Source: Gelria sp. Kuro-4 | GTDB lineage: Bacteria > Bacillota > DTU030 > DUMP01 | Direction: 5' to 3' | NCBI RefSeq assembly: GCF_019668485.1 | Contig: NZ_AP024619.1 | Span: forward strand, 1,487,001-1,551,000 | DNA: 64,000 nt | In this document: piece by piece, positions 56,971 to 64,000 of the stretch | Layout of the letters: each line of letters begins with the position of its first letter | Position numbering within the stretch: position 1 is the stretch's first letter | Translations under genes and position numbers: made by a program | Notes under the pieces: generated by a model | Databases searched by the model: none | What the model was told of the DNA's origin: nothing | What the model saw: only the letters and a program-made list of their open reading frames with translations

Positions 56971-58182
56971 GTGAAACTGTGGGCCAAGATCCTGATCGGT
57001 TTTGTCCTGGGTGCGATCGTCGGGCTGCTGGTGGGGCCACCGGCTGCCGCCTTAAAACCGTTGGGAGATCTTTTTATTCGTCTTATTAAAATGCTGATCG
57101 TCCCCCTGGTGTTCTCCTCGCTGGTGATCGGAGCGTCCAGCATGGGCGATGTGCGTAAACTGGGGCGGGTGGGGGCCAAAACGCTGGCCTACTACTTGGT
57201 AACCACTGCCGTGGCGGTCACCATCGGTCTTATCCTGGCGACGCTACTGCATCCCGGGGCCGGCTTCCAGATTCCAACGGAAACCTACAAGGCCAAGCCC
57301 CTCCCGAGCCTGGTGGAGACGCTCCTTAACATTATTCCCACCAATCCCCTTGGCGCCATGGTCTCGGACAACATGCTGCAGATCATCGCCTTCGCTCTCT
57401 TTATGGGTGTCGCCATCGCTCTCATCGGCGACAAGGGTAAGCCGGTGCACGCCTTTTTTGACAGCCTGGCCGAAGTGATGTACAAGATCACCGGGATCGT
57501 CATGGAGTTTGCCCCCATCGGCGTCTTTGCCCTTATGGCCTGGGTCACGGCCACCAACGGCCCGGACGTGCTCGTACCGCTGGCCAAGGTTATTTTTGTG
57601 GTTTACCTGGGCTGCTTCCTGCACGCGGCCGTTGTCTACTCCTCGGCCGTTTCCATCTTTGCGCGGATGAATCCGCTCAGGTACTTCCGCGGTTTCTTCG
57701 ACGCCTCGCTGGTGGCCTTCAGTACCTGCTCGAGCTCGGCCACGCTGCCGGTTTCGCTGCGCTGCGCCCAGGAGAACCTGGGGGTGCCCAAAGACATCGC
57801 CAGCTTTGCCCTGCCGCTCGGCGCCACCATCAACATGGACGGCACGTCCATCTACCAAGGCGTGTGTGCGCTCTTCATCGCCGAGGTTTACGGCATTCCG
57901 CTCGGTATGCCACAATACCTGACCATTATTCTCACCGCCACCCTGGCGTCCATCGGCACGGCGGGCGTACCGGGCGCCGGCATGATTATGCTCACCATGG
58001 TGCTGCAGGCGGTGGGTCTCCCGCTCGACGGCATTCTGCTCATCGCCGGCATCGACCGGGTGCTGGATATGGCCCGGACGTGTGTCAACGTCACCGGCGA
58101 CGGCGCGGGTGCAGTGGTGGTGGCGGCCACGGAGGGCGAGCTCAAGACCCTGCCCGCCGGCACAACCCTGGCTGGGAAATAG
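56971..58182 (+). CDS. Dicarboxylate/amino acid:cation symporter (DAACS)
   Basis: 403 residues with about eight membrane helices and two re-entrant hairpins. The serine-rich hairpin (TCSSSATLPVSL) and the cation site (LGATINMDGTSIYQG) and GIDRVLDMARTCVNVTGDG are textbook for GltP/DctA carriers of glutamate, aspartate or C4-dicarboxylates. GTG at 56971 with SD GGGGAGGGG. Own terminator. Substrate not determinable. Confidence 0.93.
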   Translation: MKLWAKILIGFVLGAIVGLLVGPPAAALKPLGDLFIRLIKMLIVPLVFSSLVIGASSMGDVRKLGRVGAKTLAYYLVTTAVAVTIGLILATLLHPGAGFQIPTETYKAKPLPSLVETLLNIIPTNPLGAMVSDNMLQIIAFALFMGVAIALIGDKGKPVHAFFDSLAEVMYKITGIVMEFAPIGVFALMAWVTATNGPDVLVPLAKVIFVVYLGCFLHAAVVYSSAVSIFARMNPLRYFRGFFDASLVAFSTCSSSATLPVSLRCAQENLGVPKDIASFALPLGATINMDGTSIYQGVCALFIAEVYGIPLGMPQYLTIILTATLASIGTAGVPGAGMIMLTMVLQAVGLPLDGILLIAGIDRVLDMARTCVNVTGDGAGAVVVAATEGELKTLPAGTTLAGK

Positions 58183-58229
58183 ACGACTGCGCCGGCTCGG
58201 CGGCTTGTCGGACCGGGTTGATTCTCCTG

Positions 58230-58257
58230 GCCCCCGCCCACTGGGTGGGGGCTTTTT
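58230..58257 (+). terminator. Terminator after the symporter gene
   Basis: GCCCCCGCCC and GGGTGGGGGC, loop of 3, then TTTTT. One G-U pair. Confidence 0.93.
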
Positions 58258-58271
58258 ATTTGCCACGGCGC

Positions 58272-58300
58272 TTGAGCTTGATGCCCGGACAAGTTATACT
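58272..58300 (+). promoter_or_regulatory. Promoter of the asp23-fakA operon
   Basis: TTGAGC (58272-58277), 17-bp spacer, TATACT (58295-58300), 34 bp before the asp23 ATG. Confidence 0.75.
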
Positions 58301-58334
58301 TGATAGGAGCACATTCTGGGAAGGGGGCGCGCAA

Positions 58335-58715
58335 ATGCTCAGCGAAAATCGCAATGAGTTCGGCAGTATCGCCATCGGCGACGAAGTGATCGCCACCTTG
58401 GCCGGAGCGGCGGCGATGGAGTGCTACGGCCTGGTGGGCATGGCTTCGCGCCGGATCACCGATGGCTTTGTGGAGCTCCTGGGCCGGGATAACTGGAGCC
58501 GGGGCGTTGAGGTTAAGCTGGAAGAGGACCGTGTGTATGTCACGCTGCATATCATCGTCAGCTACGGGGTGCGCATCTCTGAGGTAGCGAAAAACGTAAT
58601 GGAAAAGGTCAAGTATGCGGTCGAAAGCGTCACCGGCCTTAAGGTGGCGCGGGTGGACGTTTATGTACAGGGCGTGCAACTCAGCCAGGCGCGACCAGGG
58701 GGGCAAAAGCGGTGA
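58335..58715 (+). CDS. Asp23/Gls24 family protein (YloU-like)
   Basis: 126 residues. Typical pattern: GSIAIGDEVIATLAGAAAMECYGLVGMASR, then VEVKLEEDRVYVTLHIIVSYGVRISEVAKNVMEKVKYAVES and VARVDVYVQGV. The family is linked to envelope stress and lipid metabolism. ATG with SD AAGGGGGCG. It overlaps fakA by 4 bp. Confidence 0.92.
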   Translation: MLSENRNEFGSIAIGDEVIATLAGAAAMECYGLVGMASRRITDGFVELLGRDNWSRGVEVKLEEDRVYVTLHIIVSYGVRISEVAKNVMEKVKYAVESVTGLKVARVDVYVQGVQLSQARPGGQKR

Positions 58716-60346
58716 CAGTGGGCGCGATTACAGGGCGCCACCTGCGGGCCATGCTCCAGGGGGCGGCGGCCCTCCTGGAGAAAAACAAGGAGCAGGTAAA
58801 CGCCCTGAATGTCTTTCCGGTGCCGGACGGCGACACCGGTACCAATATGTTCCTTACGCTGACGGCGGCGGTGCGGGAGGCCTTGCAGGGGGCGGAGGAT
58901 GTGCCCAGCGTGGCTGCGGCGGCCAGCACCGGCTCGCTCATGGGCGCCAGAGGCAATTCCGGGGTGATCCTATCCCAGCTCTTCCGCGGGGCCGCGCAGG
59001 GCCTGGCCCAGCACCCGACAGCCGGTCCTAAGGAGGTGGCGCAGGCCCTGGTAGAGGCCACGCGCACGGCCTACCGGGCGGTATTGAAACCGGTGGAGGG
59101 GACCATCCTCACGGTGGCCCGGCTGGCGGCGCGGGAGGCGCTTCTGGCGGCGCGCAGCGGCAGCGATGTGGAGGGAGTGCTACGGGCCGCGGTTTCCGGG
59201 GCCAGGGAGGCGCTGGCCAAGACGCCGGCGCTGCTGCCGGTGCTGCGCGAGGCAGGCGTGGTGGACGCCGGGGGCCAGGGGCTGGTCTATATCCTGACCG
59301 GGGCGTTGGCTGCGCTGGAGGGCACCGGGGTGGGAGAAGCAGGTACTCCCGCGGTGGTGCCGGCGGCCCCGCCCCCGGCCAAGGAGGAGCCGGTTCCGGC
59401 CGTGCCCGCCGAGCTTGTTTACGGCTACTGCACCGAAGCCCTGTTGCGCGGTGAGCGGCTGGAGGTCGCCGGGCTGCGGCAGAGGCTGGCCGGCTACGGG
59501 GACAGCCTCCTGGTGGTGGGCGGGGCCGATACGGTAAAGGTGCACATCCACACGAACCACCCGGGACAGGTGCTGGAAGAACTTTTGGCCTGCGGTACAC
59601 TCCACGACATAAAAATCGATAATATGCGCGACCAGCATCGCGAATCCGTGGCGGTGCCGCCGCCGGCGGCGCCCGCGCCCCAAGGAGAAAAAGAGCTGGG
59701 CGTGGTGGCGGTGGCCCAGGGGGAAGGTATCAAGGCTGCCTTCTCGGGCTTAGGGGCGGACGAGGTGCTGAGCGGCGGTCAAACCATGAACCCCAGCACC
59801 GAAGAGTTCCTCGCCGCCATCACCCGGATTCCGGCCCGGAGTATCCTCATTTTACCCAACAACAAGAACGTCATCTTGGCGGCGCGCCAGGCAGAGGAGC
59901 TGACGGAAAAGAAGGTCGCCGTGGTGCCCACGCGCAGCATACCGCAGGGGATTGCGGCCCTTTTGGCCTTCAACCCGGAGCTCGACCTGGCCGCCAACGC
60001 CGGCAACATGGAAAAAGCCGCGCAGAAGGTGAAAACGGGCGAGATCACCTACGCTGTGCTCTCCAGGCGGGTGAACGGCCGTACGATCGCCGCCGGCGAC
60101 ATTCTCGGCCTGGTGGACGATGAGCTCGTGGCCACCGGCCGCGAGGTGGAGCAGGTGGCCGAGGAAGTGCTGGAGAAGATGGTAGGCCCGGAAAGCGAGC
60201 TGATAACGGTGTTTGCCGGGCAGGGCGTAAGTTCCGCGGCGGCCGAGCGACTGGGGGCGCGTATCAAGGAGCGTTTCCCGCACTGCGAGCTGGAGGTACA
60301 CCCGGGCGGTCAGCCGCTTTATTACTACATCCTTTCAGTGGAATAA
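58712..60346 (+). CDS. fakA: DAK/DegV fatty acid kinase subunit FakA (YloV)
   Basis: 544 residues. N-terminal DhaL (ATP-binding) domain with NVFPVPDGDTGTNM (Mg-ATP aspartates), ARGNSGVILSQLFRG and VDAGGQGLV; then middle domain (YGYCTEALL, VVGGADTVKVHIHT) and C-terminal DegV-like domain. FakA phosphorylates acyl chains held by a FakB, which is not in this window. GTG start overlapping asp23. Confidence 0.92.
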   Translation: MTVGAITGRHLRAMLQGAAALLEKNKEQVNALNVFPVPDGDTGTNMFLTLTAAVREALQGAEDVPSVAAAASTGSLMGARGNSGVILSQLFRGAAQGLAQHPTAGPKEVAQALVEATRTAYRAVLKPVEGTILTVARLAAREALLAARSGSDVEGVLRAAVSGAREALAKTPALLPVLREAGVVDAGGQGLVYILTGALAALEGTGVGEAGTPAVVPAAPPPAKEEPVPAVPAELVYGYCTEALLRGERLEVAGLRQRLAGYGDSLLVVGGADTVKVHIHTNHPGQVLEELLACGTLHDIKIDNMRDQHRESVAVPPPAAPAPQGEKELGVVAVAQGEGIKAAFSGLGADEVLSGGQTMNPSTEEFLAAITRIPARSILILPNNKNVILAARQAEELTEKKVAVVPTRSIPQGIAALLAFNPELDLAANAGNMEKAAQKVKTGEITYAVLSRRVNGRTIAAGDILGLVDDELVATGREVEQVAEEVLEKMVGPESELITVFAGQGVSSAAAERLGARIKERFPHCELEVHPGGQPLYYYILSVE

Positions 60347-60359
60347 AGAGCCGGCGGCC

Positions 60360-61334
60360 TCACTGGAGATAGCGTTCGCCCTCGGCGGCGGTGACGCGCG
60401 GGTGCAGGGCGGCGTTGAGACCGCTGGCCAGCACGCGCGCGGTGTCGGCGATTAGGGCGTCGATCTCTTTGGGCGTGATAAAAAGGTCTTCCCAGTGGTC
60501 GGGGAGAAGCTCCCGGACGAGCTTTTGCCGTTCGGCCGGTGTGAAGGCCTCGGCCAGTTTGGCCCCGCCGCCGTCGGCCCGGGAGAGGGTGCCCAGCATA
60601 AGGTCGAGCGCGTCACTGGCTAAGGTGGTGGCGTGGACCACCGTGGGTACCCCGACTGCGATTACCCGGGTACCGAGGGATTCCGCTGTCAGCCCGAGGC
60701 GCTTGTTGCCGACGCCGGAACCGGGGTGGATGCCGCTGTCGCTGAGCTGGACCGTGGTGCAGACCCGTTCCAGGCTGCGCGCAGCCAGGGCGTCGATGGC
60801 AACGACCAGATCGGGCCGGATGTGTTGCACCACGCCCTTGACGATTTCTTCAGTTTCGATGCCGGTAAGGCCTAACACCCCGGGGGCGAGGGCGGCCACG
60901 GACCGCAGCCCGCCTTTGAGCTCTTGGGGCGCGTATTCAAAGAGGTGCCGGGTGACCATAACGCTGTCCACCACCCGGGGCCCCAGGGCGTCCGGGGTGG
61001 CGTTCCAGTTTCCCAGGCCGATGACGAGGATGCCGGCCTTTTCCGGGAGGCCGGCCAGGGCGCCGAGCTCTGCGGTGAGCACCTCGGCCACCTCGCTCGC
61101 TACTACCCGGCTTCCCTGCCGGAGTTCGGGTGCTTCAATGGTGATGTAGGTGCCGGGGGGTTTACCGAGCCGGCGTGCTCCTGCCTCTGAGGTTACCTTT
61201 ACCCTGGTGACGCGCGTGTGGGCCGTGGTGCGCCCACTGGTCTCGATGCCGGCCACCTCACGCCGGGCTTCCTTAAGCAGGGCTTCGCGCGCTTCCAGTG
61301 CCAGATCGGTTCGAATGAGGCCATGTGCGGTCAT
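60360..61334 (-). CDS. gpr: Germination protease GPR
   Basis: 324-residue protease that degrades small acid-soluble spore proteins during germination; made as a zymogen in the forespore. RTDLALEA at the N-terminus, VIGLGNWNATPDALGP with D115 and VAIDALAARS with D181 (the two catalytic aspartates of the family), and SGIHPGSGVGNKR. ATG with SD AAGGAGGTAA. It runs convergent to fakA with only 13 bp between stops. A matching forespore promoter lies upstream. Confidence 0.95.
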   Translation of the reverse strand: MTAHGLIRTDLALEAREALLKEARREVAGIETSGRTTAHTRVTRVKVTSEAGARRLGKPPGTYITIEAPELRQGSRVVASEVAEVLTAELGALAGLPEKAGILVIGLGNWNATPDALGPRVVDSVMVTRHLFEYAPQELKGGLRSVAALAPGVLGLTGIETEEIVKGVVQHIRPDLVVAIDALAARSLERVCTTVQLSDSGIHPGSGVGNKRLGLTAESLGTRVIAVGVPTVVHATTLASDALDLMLGTLSRADGGGAKLAEAFTPAERQKLVRELLPDHWEDLFITPKEIDALIADTARVLASGLNAALHPRVTAAEGERYLQ

Positions 61335-61366
61335 CCTGTTACCTCCTTGCTGGCCCGCGAAAGTTT

Positions 61367-61394
61367 AAATGGCGGCCGGGGAGGGCCGCCATTT
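61367..61394. other. Perfect 11-bp inverted repeat in the gpr leader
   Basis: AAATGGCGGCC (61367-61377) and GGCCGCCATTT (61384-61394) with a 6-nt loop, between the gpr promoter and start. It could be an RNA stem that affects gpr leader stability, or a protein site. No T-run for termination. Confidence 0.55.
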
Positions 61395-61452
61395 GGGAGA
61401 GGAGAAACCGGAGGAAAGAGCTCATGGGGGAGAAGTAAAATTTTACTACCTA

Positions 61453-61482
61453 AATTGTGGCCGGTAAATGGTGGTTTTATAC
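61453..61482 (-). promoter_or_regulatory. Candidate sigma-F/sigma-G promoter of gpr
   Basis: On the minus strand GTATA (61482-61478), 15 nt, GGCCACAATT (61462-61453) fits GYATA-N15-GGNNANANTW at every fixed position, and has the same spacing as the sigG element. B. subtilis gpr is read by sigma-F and sigma-G. Confidence 0.7.
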
Positions 61483-61525
61483 CTGAAATGTTAAGGTAAT
61501 ATATTCCAGCTGGGAGGTGATGCTG

Positions 61526-63046
61526 ATGCGGCAGGCGCCGGCCGTCAAAGGGAAAAAACCGGCGGCGCGCGGCGATCCGGCGGGGGCCTTGGCGGCGGTG
61601 GGGGCCATTACGCTCAGCCAGGATGAGTTCCGCCTCCTGGTGGACTCACTTTCCGACGGAGTTATTCTCACCGATGCCGCCGGGATTATTCTCTTGGCCA
61701 ACCGGAACTGGGAGCAGATCAGCGGCCTGGAACGACAGGAAGTGGAAGGGCGCAACGTCCGCATCCTGGTCCGTGAAGGTTACTACTCGCATTCGGTGGT
61801 GGCCCAGGCCCTGAGCGAAGGGCAGACGGCGGCGTCCCTGGTGCGTTTCCGCAACGGCACCGAGGCGCTGGCCACGGCCATACCCGTGCGAGCCGATGGC
61901 AAAATAAAGTTGGTCATCTGCAGCGTCCAGGACGTGGTGGAGCTGGAGGCCGGTTACACCGCCTGGGAAAACAGCCGCTACCTAAAGGAACGGTTGCCGG
62001 CGGAGTGGCAGGAGCGCGCACAGGAGATTCCCGAGCTCAAGAACCTGGCGGCGCACAGCGGGGCCATGCAGTCGCTGCTTCGTTCCCTGGTGCAGGTGGC
62101 CAAGGTGGATTCCACCGTCCTCCTTACCGGTGAGTCGGGAACCGGGAAAACTATGCTGGCGCGTCTTTTGCACTCCCTGAGTCCCCGCTCCGGGCGGGGC
62201 CGTTTTCTCGCCATCAACTGTGCCGCGGTGCCGGCGACGCTCCTGGAATCGGAGCTTTTCGGCTATGAGGGCGGCGCTTTTACCGGGGCACGCAAAGAGG
62301 GCAAAGTGGGGCTGGTGGAGGCGGCGCAGGGCGGGACGCTGCTCCTCGACGAAATCGCGGAGCTGCCGCTGGAGCTGCAACCGAAACTGCTCGAGGTGTT
62401 GCAGTCGAAAACCTTCGTGCGGGTAGGATCAACGCGGCCGCGGTACAGCGACGTGCGCTTTATTTGTGCCACCAACCGGAACCTGGAGGCCATGGTGGCC
62501 GCTGGTCGCTTCCGCGAGGACCTCTACTGGCGCATCAACGTGCTGCCGGTGTACGTGCCGGCGCTGCGGGAACGGCGCGAGGACATCCCCTTTTTGGCCC
62601 GTCACTTCCTGGACCGCTTGAATGAACGTTATCACCTGGAAAAACAGCTGGCGCCCGATACCCTGTCCTGCCTCCAGGCTTACGCCTGGCCCGGTAATGT
62701 GCGCGAGCTGGAGAACCTCTTGGAGCAGCTTACGGTACTCACCCCCGGCAACACCATTACCCGGGGTGACCTGCCGGCGCGGCTGAAACGGCTGGCCGGC
62801 TGCGGTGAGAACCGCTGGCACGGGCAACCGCTGAAAGAGGCGGTGGCGGAGTTTGAGCGCGAAATCATCGAAGAAGTGCTGCAGGCCAGCCCGAGCTTGG
62901 CCGCTGCGGCGGAAGCCTTGGGGATAGACGTCTCGACTTTGACGAGAAAACGACAACGTTACCGCCGGCAGCAGAGGCATTTGTGCAAGCTATGTGCAAA
63001 TATGCACAACACGCCCGCCGAGAAAACGCGGCGACAGGGCCTGTAA
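61526..63046 (+). CDS. Sigma-54-dependent activator with PAS domain
   Basis: 506 residues. PAS domain (about 33-140: LLVDSLSDGVILTDAAG), linker helix, AAA+ domain with Walker A GESGTGKT (202-209), GAFTGA (250-255) that contacts sigma-54, Walker B LLLDEI (272-277), and a C-terminal Fis-type HTH (about 445-485: LAAAAEALGIDVSTLTRKRQRY). ATG at 61526 is 8 nt after GGGAGG. The downstream gene has a sigma-54 promoter, so this is its likely activator. Confidence 0.95.
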   Translation: MRQAPAVKGKKPAARGDPAGALAAVGAITLSQDEFRLLVDSLSDGVILTDAAGIILLANRNWEQISGLERQEVEGRNVRILVREGYYSHSVVAQALSEGQTAASLVRFRNGTEALATAIPVRADGKIKLVICSVQDVVELEAGYTAWENSRYLKERLPAEWQERAQEIPELKNLAAHSGAMQSLLRSLVQVAKVDSTVLLTGESGTGKTMLARLLHSLSPRSGRGRFLAINCAAVPATLLESELFGYEGGAFTGARKEGKVGLVEAAQGGTLLLDEIAELPLELQPKLLEVLQSKTFVRVGSTRPRYSDVRFICATNRNLEAMVAAGRFREDLYWRINVLPVYVPALRERREDIPFLARHFLDRLNERYHLEKQLAPDTLSCLQAYAWPGNVRELENLLEQLTVLTPGNTITRGDLPARLKRLAGCGENRWHGQPLKEAVAEFEREIIEEVLQASPSLAAAAEALGIDVSTLTRKRQRYRRQQRHLCKLCANMHNTPAEKTRRQGL

Positions 63047-63108
63047 GTCCTGAATCCGCCGACGACACGCCTGCAGAGCAGCCTGAACTATGCAAGAATG
63101 CACATGCA
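62981..63108 (+). promoter_or_regulatory. Candidate upstream activator sites for the sigma-54 regulator
   Basis: TTGTGCA (62981-62987), TGTGCA (62993-62998) and TGCACAA (63003-63009) form inverted pairs at the end of the activator gene. A second cluster with TATGCA (63089-63094) and ATGCACATGCA (63098-63108) lies 80-100 bp nearer the promoter. They are 85-210 bp upstream of the sigma-54 box, the usual enhancer distance. Confidence 0.5.
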
Positions 63109-63140
63109 GTGGACTCCAGCGCAGACGGCTTTGTTACGTT

Positions 63141-63174
63141 GCCGACCTGTCAATTAAGGCGGGTCGGCGTTTTT
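63141..63174 (+). terminator. Terminator of the activator gene
   Basis: GCCGACC (63141-63147) and GGTCGGC (63162-63168), 14-nt loop, then GTTTTT. It separates the activator from the acyl-CoA dehydrogenase gene. Confidence 0.85.
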
Positions 63175-63191
63175 ATTTCGGGGCCGAAACG

Positions 63192-63207
63192 TGGCATAAG
63201 AGTTGCA
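63192..63207 (+). promoter_or_regulatory. Sigma-54 (-24/-12) promoter
   Basis: TGGCATAAGAGTTGCA has the invariant GG and GC with the exact spacing of TGGCACG-N4-TTGCA. Only the two bases after TGGCA deviate. It lies 70 bp before the dehydrogenase ATG. Confidence 0.85.
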
Positions 63208-63277
63208 ATAAAAAAGGGCGGTCCGCCGCTTGCCGGCCGGGAGCGGCGGCCCAAAAAGCGCTTAGGAGGTTAGACGT

Positions 63278-64000
63278 ATGGACTTCAAACTCAGTGAAGA
63301 GCTGGAAATGTGGCGCCGGACGGTGCGGGAGTTCACGGAGAAGGAAGTGGCGCCGCACGACGCTGAGATGGACCGGGCGAACGACCTCCCCTGGGACATC
63401 ATCCAGAAGATGAGCGCCAACGGGTTCTTTGGTATCCCTTATCCGGAAGAATACGGGGGCGCCGGCATGGGTTCACTGGCGGCGGTGATCACCATTGAGG
63501 AACTGGCCCGCGGTTCGGCCAGCGTGGCCTTAACCCTGGATGCGCACTGGCTGGCTGTCGACCCCATCTTCCTTTTCGGCACCGAGGAGCAGAAAAAGAA
63601 GTACCTGCCTGACTTGGTCGGCGGGAAAAAACTGGCGGCCTTTGCCCTGACGGAGCCCGTGGCCGGTTCGGATGCCGCCGGGATCATCAGCACGGCCGTG
63701 CGGGATGGCGACTATTGGGTGCTGAATGGCACCAAGGCCTTTATCACCAACGGGGGTGCGGCCGAAATCTATGTTATAGCCGTCAAGACTGATAAGACCA
63801 AGGGTGCCCGCGGTATTTCCACGTTCATCGTGGAAAAGGGTACCCCCGGCTTCAGCATCGGCAAGAAAGAGGACAAGATGGGCTGCCGGGGTTCGGTGAC
63901 GACGGAACTTGTCCTGGATAACTGCCGGGTGCCGGCGGCCAACCTGTTGGGTAAAGAGGGCGAAGGCTTCAAGGTAGCCATGACGACCCTGGACTTCGGC
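63278..64000 (+). CDS. Acyl-CoA dehydrogenase (3' end outside window)
   Basis: First 241 residues of an FAD acyl-CoA dehydrogenase. N-terminal helical domain (LSEELEMWRRTVREFTEKEVAP), then PYPEEYGGAGMG, FALTEPVAGSDAA (FAD/substrate signature), LNGTKAFITNGG and ELVLDNCRVPAANLLG. The catalytic Glu lies beyond the window. Strong SD TTAGGAGGT. It is likely the first gene of a sigma-54 controlled operon for short-chain acyl-CoA oxidation or butyryl-CoA formation. Confidence 0.95.
   Translation, partial: MDFKLSEELEMWRRTVREFTEKEVAPHDAEMDRANDLPWDIIQKMSANGFFGIPYPEEYGGAGMGSLAAVITIEELARGSASVALTLDAHWLAVDPIFLFGTEEQKKKYLPDLVGGKKLAAFALTEPVAGSDAAGIISTAVRDGDYWVLNGTKAFITNGGAAEIYVIAVKTDKTKGARGISTFIVEKGTPGFSIGKKEDKMGCRGSVTTELVLDNCRVPAANLLGKEGEGFKVAMTTLDFG

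Overview
The window is a chromosomal segment of a GC-rich, endospore-forming, anaerobic-type Firmicute (class Clostridia, most like the Moorella/Thermacetogenium/Desulfotomaculum sort; genus not determinable from sequence alone). Evidence: spoIIGA-sigE-sigG, ylmC, spoVM, gpr and a yteA-type gene; ftsZ/sepF/divIVA division genes; a T-box and two PyrR attenuators; frequent GTG/TTG starts behind strong Shine-Dalgarno (SD) sequences; and the LL-diaminopimelate aminotransferase (DapL) lysine route. No tRNA, rRNA, CRISPR array or intact insertion sequence was seen.

Layout. 1-5.4 kb: the end of a LysR regulator and a cysteine-desulfurase-like gene, a hemolysin III gene, and a leftward hisC - small membrane protein - cysteine-synthase-like set with short palindromic repeats between genes. 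5.7-16 kb: ftsZ, spoIIGA-sigE-sigG, a small membrane protein, ylmC, pgeF, an HlyD-like adaptor, yggS, sepF, proC, yggT, divIVA and two Gate-domain membrane proteins. 16-19.1 kb: T-box leader and ileS. 19.2-24.7 kb: a less GC-rich accessory island with an XRE-cupin regulator, a membrane dipeptidase, a DUF819 permease and a large CocE/NonD-type serine hydrolase. 25-29.5 kb: DUF5665, yteA/ylyA-type, lspA, rluD, pyrR, uraA. 29.6-46 kb: rqcH (leftward), Ca2+-type P-ATPase, dapF, dapL, yicC, remA, gmk, rpoZ, coaBC, priA, def, fmt, DUF116, DUF6391, rsmB. 46-55.5 kb: rlmN, fhaA, a tiny membrane protein, PP2C phosphatase, rodA/ftsW, a class B PBP, pknB with PASTA domains, rsgA, rpe, thiN. 55.5-61.5 kb: a small membrane protein, spoVM, a small unknown, an FlK-like thioesterase, rpmB (leftward), a dicarboxylate/amino-acid symporter, asp23, fakA/yloV and gpr (leftward). 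61.5-64 kb: a sigma-54 activator followed by its probable target, an acyl-CoA dehydrogenase cut by the window edge.

The gene order from ftsZ to fakA largely follows Bacillus subtilis (ftsZ...spoIIG, ylm genes, divIVA, ileS, ylyA, lspA, ylyB, pyrR/pyrP, yloA-yloB-yloC, remA, gmk, rpoZ, coaBC, priA, def, fmt, rsmB, rlmN, prpC, prkC, cpgA, rpe, thiN, spoVM, rpmB, yloU, yloV). Departures from that order stand out: the island between ileS and the ylyA-type gene, dapF-dapL, DUF116-DUF6391, the fha/rodA/pbpA insertion, and the lack of ylmH.

Regulatory DNA is unusually readable. There are matching sigma-H-like promoters before ftsZ and yggS-sepF, a spoIIG-type promoter with a 21-bp spacer, sigma-F/G-type promoters before sigG and gpr, hairpins that bury the SD sequences of sigG, ylmC and the HlyD-like gene, and a sigma-54 promoter with upstream activator-like sites before the acyl-CoA dehydrogenase. 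Together they suggest that division, septum-associated signalling and forespore gene expression in this stretch are wired to sporulation.
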